A program made the position numbers and the translations under genes. Positions 50,559 to 59,658 of a stretch of 64,000 nt of DNA are shown one piece after another. Below the pieces are notes generated by a model that worked only from the letters and a program-made list of their open reading frames with translations, ran no database searches and had not been told where the DNA came from. The stretch lies in the NCBI RefSeq assembly GCF_028682395.1, contig NZ_JANHLC010000004.1, positions 62,001-126,000 of the forward strand, read 5' to 3'. The DNA is from Pseudomonas putida (GTDB lineage Bacteria; Pseudomonadota; Gammaproteobacteria; Pseudomonadales; Pseudomonadaceae). The first letter of the stretch is position 1; each line of letters starts with the position of its first letter.

Positions 50559-51173
50559 TCAGGCCGCGCTCAGCAGGCCCTGACGTTCGATAAAGGCCAC
50601 GATGGCATCCAGGCCAAGCCCGGTCTTCTGGTTGCTGAAGACAAAGGGTTTGTCGCCACGCATCCGTCGTGTGTCGCTGTCCATCATTTCCAACGAGGCG
50701 CCGACCAGGGGCGCCAGGTCGATTTTGTTGATCACCAGCAAATCGGATTTGCAGATGCCCGGCCCGCCTTTGCGCGGCAGCTTGTCGCCGGCCGATACAT
50801 CTATCACGTACAGGGTCAGGTCGGACAGTTCCGGGCTGAAGGTCGCGGACAAATTGTCGCCACCGGACTCCACCAGGATCAGGTCGAGGCCGGGGAAGCG
50901 CCGATTCAACTGATCCACCGCCTCCAGGTTGATCGACGCATCCTCGCGGATCGCCGTATGGGGGCAGCCACCGGTTTCCACGCCAATGATCCGTTCCGGC
51001 GCGAGCGCCTGGTTGCGCACCAGAAAATCCGCATCCTCACGGGTATAGATATCGTTGGTGACCACAGCCAGGTTGTAGCGATCGCGCAGGGCCAGGCACA
51101 GGGCCAGGGTCAACGCGGTCTTGCCGGAACCGACCGGGCCGCCGATACCGACCCGCAGGGGTTGTGCATTCAT
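50559..51173 (-). CDS. ureG: Urease accessory GTPase UreG
   Basis: 204 residues of a SIMIBI GTPase that powers nickel delivery. [11 protein letters not shown] is the P-loop, [11 protein letters not shown] contains the nickel-binding Cys-Pro-His, [14 protein letters not shown] is switch II, and NKIDLAP is the guanine-specificity motif. The ribosome site AGGAG overlaps the end of ureF. Confidence 0.97.
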   Translation of the reverse strand: MNAQPLRVGIGGPVGSGKTALTLALCLALRDRYNLAVVTNDIYTREDADFLVRNQALAPERIIGVETGGCPHTAIREDASINLEAVDQLNRRFPGLDLILVESGGDNLSATFSPELSDLTLYVIDVSAGDKLPRKGGPGICKSDLLVINKIDLAPLVGASLEMMDSDTRRMRGDKPFVFSNQKTGLGLDAIVAFIERQGLLSAA

Positions 51174-51182
51174 GTGCTTCTC

Positions 51183-51857
51183 CTAGGAACGAAACAGGCG
51201 GCTGTATTGGCGCTCATGGGCCATGCACGCCAGGGACAGGCCAAACGCGGCACTGCCAAGGTGTTCGGGGGGGTGTCGGGCGGCTTGCTGCTGGGCCTGC
51301 TGCAATAACGGCAGCAGTTGGCTGGTCAGGCGTTGTGCGGCCTGCTGGCCCAGGGGCAGGGTTTTCATCAGGACGGCCAACTGATTTTCCAGCCAGCTCC
51401 ACAACCAGGCGGCCAGGGCATCTTCGGCACTGATCTGCCAGGCCCGGGCCGCCAGCGCCCAGCCGAGGGCCAGGTGCGGCTCGTCATGGCGCGCCAGAAA
51501 ATCACGTGCAGCGTCGTCCAGTTCAGGCAGACCATTGAGCAGTTGCTGCAGGGAATACCCCATCTGCCGGCTTTCCTGATACAGCTCACGGGTTTCGCGG
51601 CTGGCGCGCTGTTCTGCCGCCAGTTGCGCCAGCGCCTCCCAGTCCGCCGCCAGTGCAGAGCGGCAATGGGCAAGCAGCAGCGGCGCCTCGAAACGCGCCA
51701 GGTTGAGCAGCAATTGGTCGCCGATCCAGCGCCGGGCGCTGTCGACATCCGTGACCCGGCCGCTATCCACCGCCAGTTCCAGCCCCTGGGAATAGCTGTA
51801 GCCACCAATGGGCAATTGCGGGCTGGCCAGACGCAACAGCGCCCAGGCCGGCTTCAC
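51183..51857 (-). CDS. ureF: Urease accessory protein UreF
   Basis: 224 residues, all-helical, part of the UreDFG activation complex. LLRLASPQLPIGGYSYSQGLE and the RETRELYQESRQMGYSL segment are conserved. It starts with GTG overlapping the ureE stop in GTGA, so translation is coupled. Confidence 0.95.
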   Translation of the reverse strand: MKPAWALLRLASPQLPIGGYSYSQGLELAVDSGRVTDVDSARRWIGDQLLLNLARFEAPLLLAHCRSALAADWEALAQLAAEQRASRETRELYQESRQMGYSLQQLLNGLPELDDAARDFLARHDEPHLALGWALAARAWQISAEDALAAWLWSWLENQLAVLMKTLPLGQQAAQRLTSQLLPLLQQAQQQAARHPPEHLGSAAFGLSLACMAHERQYSRLFRS

Positions 51858-52354
51858 ACACGCACTCCAAACTGGTGCAGGCGTGGCGGGTAATTGAAAT
51901 CTTCGTCACCGTGACGCGAATGGTGATGGCCGCCGCCATAGGCGCCGTGCTCCGGCTGAAAAGCCGCCTCGAGGGCTTCGGTCCGGGCACCCAGTTGCTC
52001 GAGCATGGCCTTGAGCACGTAGTCGTCGAGCAATCGCAGCCAGCCATCGCCGATCTGCAGGGCGACATGCCGGTTGCCCAAGTGATAGGCGGCGCGGGTC
52101 AGTTCAAAGGCATTGCGACAGGTCACATGCAGCACCTGCTCCGCACGGGCACTGACCCGCACGACACGGCCATCCTCGGCCTGTAGAAAATCGCCGTCGT
52201 GCAGCGGCGGCTGGCCGCGTTCGAGGAACAAGCCGACATCTTCGCCATCGGCACTGAAACAGCGCAGACGGCTTTTGCTGCGGGCTTCGTAATTGAGGTG
52301 GAGTTCGGCTGCCCAGGCCGTTTGGGCAGCAATTGCGCGATGGATCACCAGCAT
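51854..52354 (-). CDS. ureE: Urease accessory metallochaperone UreE
   Basis: Brings nickel to the UreDFG complex. The 166 residues include a C-terminal histidine-rich tail (GGGHHHSRHGDEDF) that stores nickel and the peptide-binding N-domain (EARSKSRLRCFSADGEDVGLFL region). I chose ATG 52354, with a purine-rich site GGAATCC... upstream; the frame continues upstream without homology. First gene of ureE-F-G-J, 9.5 kb from the structural genes. Confidence 0.93.
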   Translation of the reverse strand: MLVIHRAIAAQTAWAAELHLNYEARSKSRLRCFSADGEDVGLFLERGQPPLHDGDFLQAEDGRVVRVSARAEQVLHVTCRNAFELTRAAYHLGNRHVALQIGDGWLRLLDDYVLKAMLEQLGARTEALEAAFQPEHGAYGGGHHHSRHGDEDFNYPPRLHQFGVRV

Positions 52355-52524
52355 GGGAGGGATTCCAGCCAAGAACGATGCACAGTACAGAGCAAGGGGC
52401 TTGCCAATTGCGCTCCGGGGCGCCGTATCGCGAAGGCCTGCCTGAAAATGAAACGTAGCGCCTGGCTGGCGCGTTTCAAGATGGTGCACAAGGCCCGACT
52501 GCGAGCCTTTGTGGTGCGCCGGGG

Positions 52525-53157
52525 TTACTCGGTGCTGCCCAATCCCTGCCAATGCTTGAGGCCGATAAAGATAAACCGCAGTTGCTGGGTGATCTTGGCC
52601 TGGGGCGAGAGGTGTTCGGGGAGCGTTTCGACAGCGGGGTCGATGATCTCCGGCAGCGTCGCGAATACGCTTTTGACCACCAGATCGGCCATCACGGTCA
52701 GGCTGTCATGGCTCAGGTGCTGGAGCTTGGGCATCAGCGTCAGGTCAGCCGCCAGGTCCGAACTGATGCCATCGCGCAAGGCCGCGATCGCCTGGCGCAC
52801 CGGCTGGGAGCCGCCGTATTGCTCACGGGCGAGAAACAGAAATTGCGAGCGATTGGCTGACACCACGTCGAGGAAAATCCGGACCGAGGCATCGATAATG
52901 CCGCCCATTACAAATTCGTTATGGCGTACCAGGCGAATGGTCTCGCGAAAGGTCTGCCCGACTTCGCTGACCAGGGCCAGGCCAAGCTGGTCCATGTCAT
53001 TGAAGTGGCGGTAGAAACCGGTCGGCACGATGCCCGCGGTCTTGGCTACTTCGCGCAGGCTCAGGCTACCAAAGCCACGGCCGCACTCCATCAGGTGCCG
53101 GGCGGCATCCATCAGGGCATGGCGGGTCTGTTGCTTTTGTTCGGCGCGGGGCAGCAT
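52525..53157 (-). CDS. desT: TetR-family regulator, DesT-like
   Basis: About 210 residues. The helix-turn-helix (SLREVAKTAGIVPTGFYRHFNDMDQLG region) and the long helical body with FLFLAREQYGGSQPVRQAI and QAKITQQLRFI closely resemble DesT, the repressor that senses the saturated/unsaturated acyl-CoA ratio and controls the DesCB desaturase. In P. aeruginosa desT also lies beside ureE, as I recall. The desCB genes are not in this window. A GTG at 53193 is an alternative start. Confidence 0.8.
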   Translation of the reverse strand: MLPRAEQKQQTRHALMDAARHLMECGRGFGSLSLREVAKTAGIVPTGFYRHFNDMDQLGLALVSEVGQTFRETIRLVRHNEFVMGGIIDASVRIFLDVVSANRSQFLFLAREQYGGSQPVRQAIAALRDGISSDLAADLTLMPKLQHLSHDSLTVMADLVVKSVFATLPEIIDPAVETLPEHLSPQAKITQQLRFIFIGLKHWQGLGSTE

Positions 53158-53250
53158 CGGCGGGCGGGTTCTGGCAGTGGTACAGCGGGGCACTCTAGCA
53201 AATCAGCTTTGTCGACGTCGAACCCCAGGCGCCAGGGCCCTGAAATAGAG

Positions 53251-53274
53251 AGGCCCGGTACGATGACCGGGCCT
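53251..53274 (-). terminator. Terminator after the 13-residue-repeat gene
   Basis: AGGCCCGGT and its perfect complement around a six-base loop, 22 bases beyond the stop; on the minus strand it is followed by CTCTATTTC. Confidence 0.65.
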
Positions 53275-53295
53275 GGCTCCAAGGACCGCACACGA

Positions 53296-53676
53296 TCAAC
53301 TGATCTGTTGACGTTGTTCGATCAGACGATCGCTGCCGTTTTCGGCAAAGCTCGCACTTTTGACACGGCTGGAACCGTCTTCGGCGAAGGTGGCCGACTT
53401 GGTGCGGTCGGAACCATCTTCGGCAAAGGTCGCCGACTTGGTACGGTCGGCACCATCTTCGGCAAAAGTCGCCGACTTGGTACGGTCGGCACCGTCTTCG
53501 GCAAAGGTCGCCGATTGGGTGCGGTCAGAGCCGTCTTCCGCCAGGGTTTTAATAGGCTGGCTGATGGTCGCCGCATCGGACTTGATTTGCGGGGCCGTCT
53601 GCTCGGAGGCGGGCAAGGCAAAGGCATTGGCCGCCAAAAGCGAGAGGGTCAAGCTGAGGAGTAATGGACGTTTCAT
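53296..53676 (-). CDS. Small exported protein with six 13-residue repeats
   Basis: 126 residues of unknown function. A signal peptide (MKRPLLLSLTLSLLAANAFA) is followed by a spacer and six tandem units with consensus ATFAEDGxDRTKS. The DNA shows matching 39-base direct repeats that are nearly identical in the middle copies and diverge at both ends. AAGGAG lies upstream of the ATG. Similar proteins occur in other Pseudomonas and are sometimes labelled phage infection proteins; I cannot support that function from sequence. The Asp/Glu/Gly/Asn content could hint at calcium binding. Confidence 0.8.
   Translation of the reverse strand: MKRPLLLSLTLSLLAANAFALPASEQTAPQIKSDAATISQPIKTLAEDGSDRTQSATFAEDGADRTKSATFAEDGADRTKSATFAEDGSDRTKSATFAEDGSSRVKSASFAENGSDRLIEQRQQIS
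53310..53555. repeat. 39-base tandem coding repeats
   Basis: About six head-to-tail units; the central units differ by only a few bases, for example GCACCATCTTCGGCAAA versus GCACCGTCTTCGGCAAA. They encode the 13-residue repeats of the small exported protein. The low divergence indicates recent expansion or ongoing gene conversion. Confidence 0.85.
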
Positions 53677-54036
53677 GATTTGGCGCTCCTTGGGAGGGCA
53701 ATTAAGTGGATACGGAGCCAATGCTACGCTTGCCAAATCGATATAAAAGTTCATATAGGCAATGGTAATAATCAACAGAATTGATGGTTCGCCGCCAGAG
53801 CCTCTGGAATGGGCGCTGCGGCCGGTACTCCTGCCCCGTTCAAGGGATTGTCGAAGGGCCTGTGCGCCGTCCAGGTGCAGGCTCCCGCCCAAAAAACCGT
53901 CGGATCGGTCAGGAAAAATCCATTTATTTGCCGCACCAGCGCCATTGTTATTAAACCTTGGCGAGGGTTCACCGGTCGTAATGGCATGTCTTGTCCCACA
54001 CCAGCGGACGCCCAGTCGCAACGAAGGAGCCGTGCA
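53677..54036. other. Divergent intergenic region before AsmA
   Basis: 360 bases without a supportable gene. The part next to the repeat-protein gene (53700-53790) is AT-rich for this genome and probably holds its promoter. The rest is unremarkable apart from the AAGGAG ribosome site of asmA at 54024-54029. Confidence 0.5.
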
Positions 54037-56106
54037 ATGACGCGCACTCGCAGAATATTCGCCTGGACCGGCCTCAGCCTGGTCCTTCTCCTGGCCCTGT
54101 TTGTCCTGATTATTGCGACCTTTGACTGGAATCGACTCAAGCCCACCCTGAATGAAAAAGTCTCCGCCGAGCTGCATCGTCCGTTTGCGGTCAATGGCAA
54201 CCTGGCCGTGCTGTGGCGCCGCGAGCCCGACGAAGGCGGTTGGCGCGCCTGGGTGCCCTGGCCTCATCTGGTGGCCGAGGACCTGACGCTGGGCAATCCT
54301 GACTGGTCGAAACAACCGCAGATGGTCAGCCTCAAGCGCGTCGAGTTGCGCCTGGCCCCGCTGCCGCTGCTGGCGCAACGGGTGGTGATCCCGCGCATCG
54401 ATCTGACGGGGCCCAAGGCCGTGCTTGAACGCCTGGCCGATGGCCGGGCGAACTGGACGTTCCAGTTCGATCCCAAGGACCCCAATGCCGAGCCGTCGAA
54501 CTGGACGGTGGATATCGGTGCCATCGGCGTCGACAAGGGCCAGGTCACGCTCGACGACCAAAGCCTGAAAACCCGCCTGGAGCTGTTGATCGACCCGCTG
54601 GGCAAGCCGATCCCCTTTAGCGATATCGTGCCTGAAAGCCAGAAGAACCCCGCCCGCACGTCCACGACCAAGCCCCAGGACTATGCCTTTGCCTTCAAGG
54701 TCAAGGGCCAGTACCACGGCCAGCCGCTCTCCGGCACGGGCAAGATCGGTGGCCTACTGGCCTTGCAGGATGCGACCCAGCCCTTCCCCTTGCAAGCCGA
54801 CGTCAAGATCGCCGCCAGCCGGATTGCCCTCGCGGGCACCCTGACCGACCCACGCAACCTGGGCGCGCTGGATCTGCGCCTGTCGCTTTCCGGTGCCAGT
54901 CTGGCTCATCTGTACCCGCTGACCGGGGTTACCCTGCCCGACTCACCGCCCTATGCCACCGACGGCCATTTGATTGCCAAGCTGCACGAGCCGGGCGGCG
55001 CGGTCTTCCGCTATGAAGGGTTCAACGGCAAGATCGGCAACAGCGATATCCATGGCGACCTGGCCTACGTTGCCAGCCAGCCACGGCCCAAACTGAGCGG
55101 TGCGCTGCTCTCCAATCAATTGCTGATGGTCGACCTGGCGCCGCTGATCGGTGCCGACTCCACGACCCAGCAAAAGGCCCGGGGCGCGGCCAGCCAACAG
55201 CCGGCAACCAAGGTGCTGCCGGTCGAAGAGTTCCGCACCGAGCGCTGGCGCGAGATGGACGCCGATGTCGAGTTCACCGGCAAACGCATCGTCCACAGCG
55301 CCGAGCTGCCCTTTACCGACCTCTACACTCACCTGCGGCTCAACGATGGCGAACTGAGCCTGGAGCCGCTGCGCTTTGGCGTGGCCGGCGGCAAGCTCGA
55401 CATGCAGGTTCGCCTCAATGGCCGGGTCACGCCGATGCAGGGCCGCGCCCGCCTGAGTGCGCGCAACTTCAAGCTCAAGCAACTGTTCCCGACCTTCGAG
55501 CCGATGAAAACCAGCTTTGGCGAGCTCAACGGCGACGCGGATATCAACGGCACCGGCAACTCGGTCGCCGCGTTGCTGGGCAAGGCCAATGGCGATCTGA
55601 AGATGCTGGTCAATGACGGTGCGATCAGCCGCGGCCTGATGGAAATCGCCGGGCTCAACGTGGGCAACTACGTGGTCGGCAAGCTGTTTGGCGACAAGGA
55701 AGTGAAGATCAATTGCGCGGCGGCTGACTTTGGCATCAAGAACGGCCTGGCCACCTCGCGCCTGTTTGTCTTCGATACCGAGAACGCGATTATCTATGTC
55801 GATGGCACCGCCGACTTTGCCAGCGAGCAACTGGACCTGACCATCAATCCGGAATCCAAGGGGCTGCGACTGTTTTCCCTGCGCTCGCCGCTCTATGTCC
55901 GCGGGCCGTTTATCAAGCCCGACGCCGGGGTCAAGGCCGTGCCGCTGATCCTGCGGGGCGCGGGGATGGTAGCGCTGGGGGTGATTGCCGGGCCGGCTGC
56001 CGGGTTACTGGCCCTGGTAGCACCGGGAGGGGATGTGCCTAACCAGTGCGCGCCGTTGCTGGAGCAGATGAAGGCGGGCAAGGCGCCGAAGACGGTGAAG
56101 GGATAA
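54037..56106 (+). CDS. AsmA-family protein
   Basis: 689 residues with one N-terminal membrane anchor (LSLVLLLALFVLIIATFDW) and a long periplasmic part. AsmA-like proteins have repeated beta structure and are now linked to phospholipid transport between membranes. The N-terminal WNRLKPTLNEKVSAELHRPFAVNG (first part) and the C-terminal NPESKGLRLFSLRSPLYVRGPF region are typical. The ATG at 54037 has a perfect ribosome site; the frame is open upstream but not coding. Transcribed alone. Confidence 0.9.
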   Translation: MTRTRRIFAWTGLSLVLLLALFVLIIATFDWNRLKPTLNEKVSAELHRPFAVNGNLAVLWRREPDEGGWRAWVPWPHLVAEDLTLGNPDWSKQPQMVSLKRVELRLAPLPLLAQRVVIPRIDLTGPKAVLERLADGRANWTFQFDPKDPNAEPSNWTVDIGAIGVDKGQVTLDDQSLKTRLELLIDPLGKPIPFSDIVPESQKNPARTSTTKPQDYAFAFKVKGQYHGQPLSGTGKIGGLLALQDATQPFPLQADVKIAASRIALAGTLTDPRNLGALDLRLSLSGASLAHLYPLTGVTLPDSPPYATDGHLIAKLHEPGGAVFRYEGFNGKIGNSDIHGDLAYVASQPRPKLSGALLSNQLLMVDLAPLIGADSTTQQKARGAASQQPATKVLPVEEFRTERWREMDADVEFTGKRIVHSAELPFTDLYTHLRLNDGELSLEPLRFGVAGGKLDMQVRLNGRVTPMQGRARLSARNFKLKQLFPTFEPMKTSFGELNGDADINGTGNSVAALLGKANGDLKMLVNDGAISRGLMEIAGLNVGNYVVGKLFGDKEVKINCAAADFGIKNGLATSRLFVFDTENAIIYVDGTADFASEQLDLTINPESKGLRLFSLRSPLYVRGPFIKPDAGVKAVPLILRGAGMVALGVIAGPAAGLLALVAPGGDVPNQCAPLLEQMKAGKAPKTVKG

Positions 56107-56109
56107 GCC

Positions 56110-56160
56110 CGAACCCGCCCCTGCAGGCTCAGCGTGAACCTGCAGGGGCGCGCGGGTTCG
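56110..56160. terminator. Large convergent hairpin after AsmA
   Basis: CGAACCCGCCCCTGCAGG pairs with the downstream CCTGCAGGGG...CGGGTTCG with a four-base bulge and an eleven-base loop. It ends ten bases before the convergent ferritin-like gene's stop and likely serves both genes. Confidence 0.7.
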
Positions 56161-56169
56161 CGAGGGGGA

Positions 56170-56718
56170 TTACAGGCCCTGTAACAGGTCCGCCATATCG
56201 TCGGCGTGCTCTTCTTCCTGGGCGAGAATGTCCTCGAAGATCCGCCGCGTCGTCGGATCCTGCTCGCCGATGTACTGAATGATCTCGCGGTAGCTGTCGA
56301 TGGCAATGCGCTCGGCAACCAGATCCTCGGTGACCATCTCTTTCAGGGTCTTGCCGGCGATGTACTGGGCATGGGAGTTCTTTGACAGCAAGTCGGGATT
56401 GAACTCCGGCTCACCGCCCAGTTGGACGATCCGCTCGGCCAGTTTGTCGGCGTGGGCCAGTTCCTGATTGGCATGTTCCAGAAACTCCTCGGCCGCGACA
56501 TTGGCCTTGATACCGCTGGCCATGTAGTAATGGCGCTTGTAGCGCAGGGTGCAGACCAGCTCGGTGGCCAGCGACTCATTGAGCAGGCGCAGCACCTGCT
56601 CGCGATCAGCGCTGTAGCCTGCGGTCACGGCGCCACTTTCGACATTCTTGCGGGCACGTTCACGCAGGGTTTTCACATCGGATAACGGTTTGTCGCTCAT
56701 TTCAATCTCCTGGCTCAT
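56170..56718 (-). CDS. Ferritin-like/bacterioferritin family protein
   Basis: 182 residues forming a four-helix di-iron fold. LLNESLATELVCTLRYKRHYYMASG and EEFLEHANQELAHADKLAERI supply Glu and ExxH ligands, and a later ILAQEEEHADDM supplies a second ExxH. Members store or detoxify iron or protect DNA from peroxide; it resembles the gene I recall as PA4880. GAGGA eight bases before ATG 56718 fixes the start; a second in-frame ATG lies six codons later. Confidence 0.88.
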   Translation of the reverse strand: MSQEIEMSDKPLSDVKTLRERARKNVESGAVTAGYSADREQVLRLLNESLATELVCTLRYKRHYYMASGIKANVAAEEFLEHANQELAHADKLAERIVQLGGEPEFNPDLLSKNSHAQYIAGKTLKEMVTEDLVAERIAIDSYREIIQYIGEQDPTTRRIFEDILAQEEEHADDMADLLQGL

Positions 56719-56905
56719 CAGGTTTTCCTCCTCGCTCTGTCGACGAGATAGGCCCGTAAGCTGTGAGTGATCGAAACGCCGGAAAGTTTTATCGGATGTG
56801 CCAATCAATCGATGGCGACGCTGTGCGAACCCCGCGCTGTCATCCGCGCCAGGCAGACTGGCGCCCTGATCGAGGTCGAAATCTTTCCTGTACAAAGGGG
56901 TGCAT

Positions 56906-57796
56906 ATGTCCGAGGAACTCGCTACGCGTTACCCCCTGGTCCTGGTACCGGGGATGCTCGGTTTTGTCCGCTTGCTGGTCTATCCGTACTGGTACGGGAT
57001 CATCCCGGCCCTGCGCCAGGGCGGCGCCCGGGTGTTTGCGGTACAGGTATCACCGCTCCATTCCAGCGAAGTGCGCGGCGAACAACTGCTGGCACGCATC
57101 GCACAAATCCGCCGCGAGACCGGCGCCGACAAGATCAATCTGCTCGGCCACAGCCAGGGTGCGCTGACCGCGCGCTACGCGGCCGCCAAGCGACCAGACT
57201 GGGTCGCCTCGGTGACCTCGGTGGCCGGTCCCAACCATGGCTCGGAGCTGGCCGACTACCTGGAGCGCCAATACCCGGCACACAGCCTGCGCGGGCGCTT
57301 GCTGCACCGGATGCTGTGTGCGATCGCACGGCTGATGGGCTGGCTGGAAACCGGCGATCGGGTCCGCGGCTTGCCCATGGACCTGCACGCCTCGCACCAG
57401 TCGCTGACCTGCGCCGGTGTCGCACAGTTCAATCGCCAGTACCCCCAGGGCCTGCCATCGACCTGGGGCGGGCAGGGTCCGGAGGAAGTCGCCGGGGTGC
57501 GCTATTACTCCTGGTCCGGCACCCTCCAGCCCGGGCGAACCGGCCAGGGCCGCAACCTGCTGGACGGGACCCACCGCAGTTGCCGGCTATTTGCCCGGAC
57601 CTTCGTGCGCGAAGCCGGCCAGTGCGACGGGATGGTCGGACGCTACAGCTCGCACCTGGGCACCGTGATTGGCGATGACTACCCGCTTGACCACTTAAAT
57701 ATCGTCAACCAATCCATCGGCCTGGTCGGCAAGGGCGCCGAACCCATCCGCCTGTTTACCGAACACGCCGCGCGGCTCAAGGCCGCCGGCCTCTAG
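56906..57796 (+). CDS. Lipase / alpha-beta hydrolase, family I-like, no signal peptide
   Basis: 296 residues resembling Pseudomonas family I triacylglycerol lipases: YPLVLVPGMLGFVRLL oxyanion region, nucleophile S83 in GHSQGALTARY, acid in QCDGMVGRYSSHLG, and the histidine in PLDHLNIVNQ. Secreted family members have a signal peptide and need a foldase; here the N-terminus is MSEELATRYPLVLVPG with no leader, so it may be cytoplasmic. No foldase gene is near. An upstream in-frame GTG (56900) adds two residues only. Confidence 0.87.
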   Translation: MSEELATRYPLVLVPGMLGFVRLLVYPYWYGIIPALRQGGARVFAVQVSPLHSSEVRGEQLLARIAQIRRETGADKINLLGHSQGALTARYAAAKRPDWVASVTSVAGPNHGSELADYLERQYPAHSLRGRLLHRMLCAIARLMGWLETGDRVRGLPMDLHASHQSLTCAGVAQFNRQYPQGLPSTWGGQGPEEVAGVRYYSWSGTLQPGRTGQGRNLLDGTHRSCRLFARTFVREAGQCDGMVGRYSSHLGTVIGDDYPLDHLNIVNQSIGLVGKGAEPIRLFTEHAARLKAAGL

Positions 57797-57808
57797 GCAC
57801 CTGGACCG

Positions 57809-58687
57809 CTAGCGGGCGCGACCCAACGGGGTGGTCCAGCGCTCCGACAGAATCACCCCGGCCAGGGTCAACCCGCCGCCGACCAGGTGGTACAGCGCCA
57901 GTTGCTCACCCAGTACCAGGGCCGCGATCAGCGCCGTCAGCAACGGCAGCAGATTGAAGAACTGCGTGGTACGGCTCGGCCCCAACCTCGTCACGGCCTG
58001 CATCCAGGCCAGGGGCGCAATCATCGAGGCCAGCAGGCACGCATACAGCACCAATGGAATGTTCTGCAGGTTCGGCCCCGCCTTGGGCGACAGGACAAAC
58101 AGCGGCAACAGCACCACCACTGCCACCAGCACCTGTAGATAGAGCAATTGCAGCGGCGGCAGGCGTAGCTGCCATTTTTTCAGCAGGGTGCTGTACAGCG
58201 CGTAGGCCAGGGTCGCGAACAGCATCATGCCATCGCCCAGATTGACCCCATGTTCCAGCAGCGTGCCCGGCTTGCCCGCGGACACCACCAGCGCCACCCC
58301 GGCAAACGACAGCAGCGCGCCGCCCAGGGCGCCGGCCGTCAGGCGCTGGCCCAGGCTGACAATCGCCATGGCCAGGGCCATCAGAGGCATCAGGCAAAGG
58401 ATGATGCCCATGTTGGTCGCGGTGGTCATGGCCGCCGCGTAGTAGGCCAGGCTCTGATAGACCGCCATGCCGAGCACGCCGAGGATAACGATCTTCCCCA
58501 GATTCGGGCGGATCAGCGCCCAATTGCCGAGTACCGGCTTGAGCATGAAGGGGGTAAACAGCAACCCGGCCAGCAACCAGCGATAGAAACCGATTTCCGC
58601 CGGGAAGATCACCCCATCCGCCGCCTTGCTGACCACGGTGTTGCCAGCCCAGATCAAAATGGCCAGCAGGGGATAAGCGTATTGCAT
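57809..58687 (-). CDS. EamA/DMT-family transporter
   Basis: 292 residues with ten predicted membrane segments in two EamA halves (AILIWAGNTVVSKAADG at the start and LASMIAPLAWMQAVTRLGPSRTTQFFNLLPL, first part, in the second half). Such permeases export amino acids or other metabolites. It is divergent from an AraC regulator, which may control it. Confidence 0.9.
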   Translation of the reverse strand: MQYAYPLLAILIWAGNTVVSKAADGVIFPAEIGFYRWLLAGLLFTPFMLKPVLGNWALIRPNLGKIVILGVLGMAVYQSLAYYAAAMTTATNMGIILCLMPLMALAMAIVSLGQRLTAGALGGALLSFAGVALVVSAGKPGTLLEHGVNLGDGMMLFATLAYALYSTLLKKWQLRLPPLQLLYLQVLVAVVVLLPLFVLSPKAGPNLQNIPLVLYACLLASMIAPLAWMQAVTRLGPSRTTQFFNLLPLLTALIAALVLGEQLALYHLVGGGLTLAGVILSERWTTPLGRAR

Positions 58688-58784
58688 AAGTCACAACCAG
58701 AACTTGAATGAGGGGCGATTATCCGCCTGTCTGTCCTAATGCCTATACTTGTATCCGGTCAAACTGCCGCAGAATCCAGACAGC

Positions 58785-59573
58785 ATGCACAAGACACTGA
58801 TTCCCCTGCCCGAATTCACCGGCCTGCCCACGCCGGTGTATTTTCGCCATGCCGAATTCGTCCCCGACAGCCATACGGTGGCGCACCAGCACCCCTGGGG
58901 ATCGTTCGACTATGTGGCCAGCGGTGTGATGCGCTATCAGATCGGCGTCCAGCGCTTTATGTCACCACCGCAATACGCCGTGTGGATTCCCCCGAACACT
59001 GAACACAGTTCCTACAACGCCCAGGCCATCGTCTATCGCTCGGTGTACCTGGCGCCGGAACACTGCCGTGGCCTGCCCGAGCAAGCGAGCACCCTGGCGA
59101 TCAGCGCCATCCTCAAGGCAATCCTCGGGGACTTCGCCCAGCGCGCGGTGAACATGCCCGAAACCGCCGAGGACCAGCGCCTGGCCCAAGTGTTTATCGA
59201 CCAGTTGCACCTGGCGCCAAAGCAGCGCAGCTACCTGCCCTATGCCAGCCATCCCGGGCTGGTCGGCGTGCTGGAAGCCATGCAGGCCGACCCTGGCGAC
59301 AACCGCCCGCTGGCGGCCTGGGCAGACCGGGTGCATGTCAGCGAGCGGACCCTGGCCCGCCTGTTTGTCCGCGAGCTGGGCATGAGCTTTGGCGAGTGGC
59401 GCCAGCGCCTGCGTTTCCTGGCCTCCATCGAAGCGCTGGAAGCGCGGCGCAGCGTCCAGGACATCGCCTATGACCTGGGCTACAGCAGCTCTTCGGCGTT
59501 TATCGCGATGTTCCAGCGCCAGGCCGGCTGCACCCCGGAGCACTACCGCCGCCAGGCACGACCTGCGGCCTGA
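58785..59573 (+). CDS. AraC-family transcriptional regulator
   Basis: 262 residues. The N-terminal half is a cupin-like sensor (AHQHPWGSFDYVASGVMRYQIG region); the C-terminal half has two helix-turn-helix motifs (LAAWADRVHVSERTLARLFVRELG, first part, and VQDIAYDLGYSSSSAFIAMFQRQAG). It is divergently transcribed from the EamA exporter across 97 bases, a common regulator-target layout. Confidence 0.92.
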   Translation: MHKTLIPLPEFTGLPTPVYFRHAEFVPDSHTVAHQHPWGSFDYVASGVMRYQIGVQRFMSPPQYAVWIPPNTEHSSYNAQAIVYRSVYLAPEHCRGLPEQASTLAISAILKAILGDFAQRAVNMPETAEDQRLAQVFIDQLHLAPKQRSYLPYASHPGLVGVLEAMQADPGDNRPLAAWADRVHVSERTLARLFVRELGMSFGEWRQRLRFLASIEALEARRSVQDIAYDLGYSSSSAFIAMFQRQAGCTPEHYRRQARPAA

Positions 59574-59658
59574 GCACACAGGAGGAAGCTGTAACAGGGC
59601 TTGTCTACACTCCAGCGCAGGTCGTGCCCCCCTGGTACGCCAACAAGGAGAAAACTCC

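Noticed and set aside
48695..50593. A 632-codon plus-strand open frame opposite the epimerase and hupE
   Set aside because: Low-complexity Arg/Pro/Gln-rich shadow crossing two well-supported minus-strand genes.
53310..53555. Regular direct repeats considered as a CRISPR array
   Set aside because: Units are contiguous with no unique spacers, have a 39-base period divisible by three, and encode protein repeats behind a signal peptide; no cas genes nearby.
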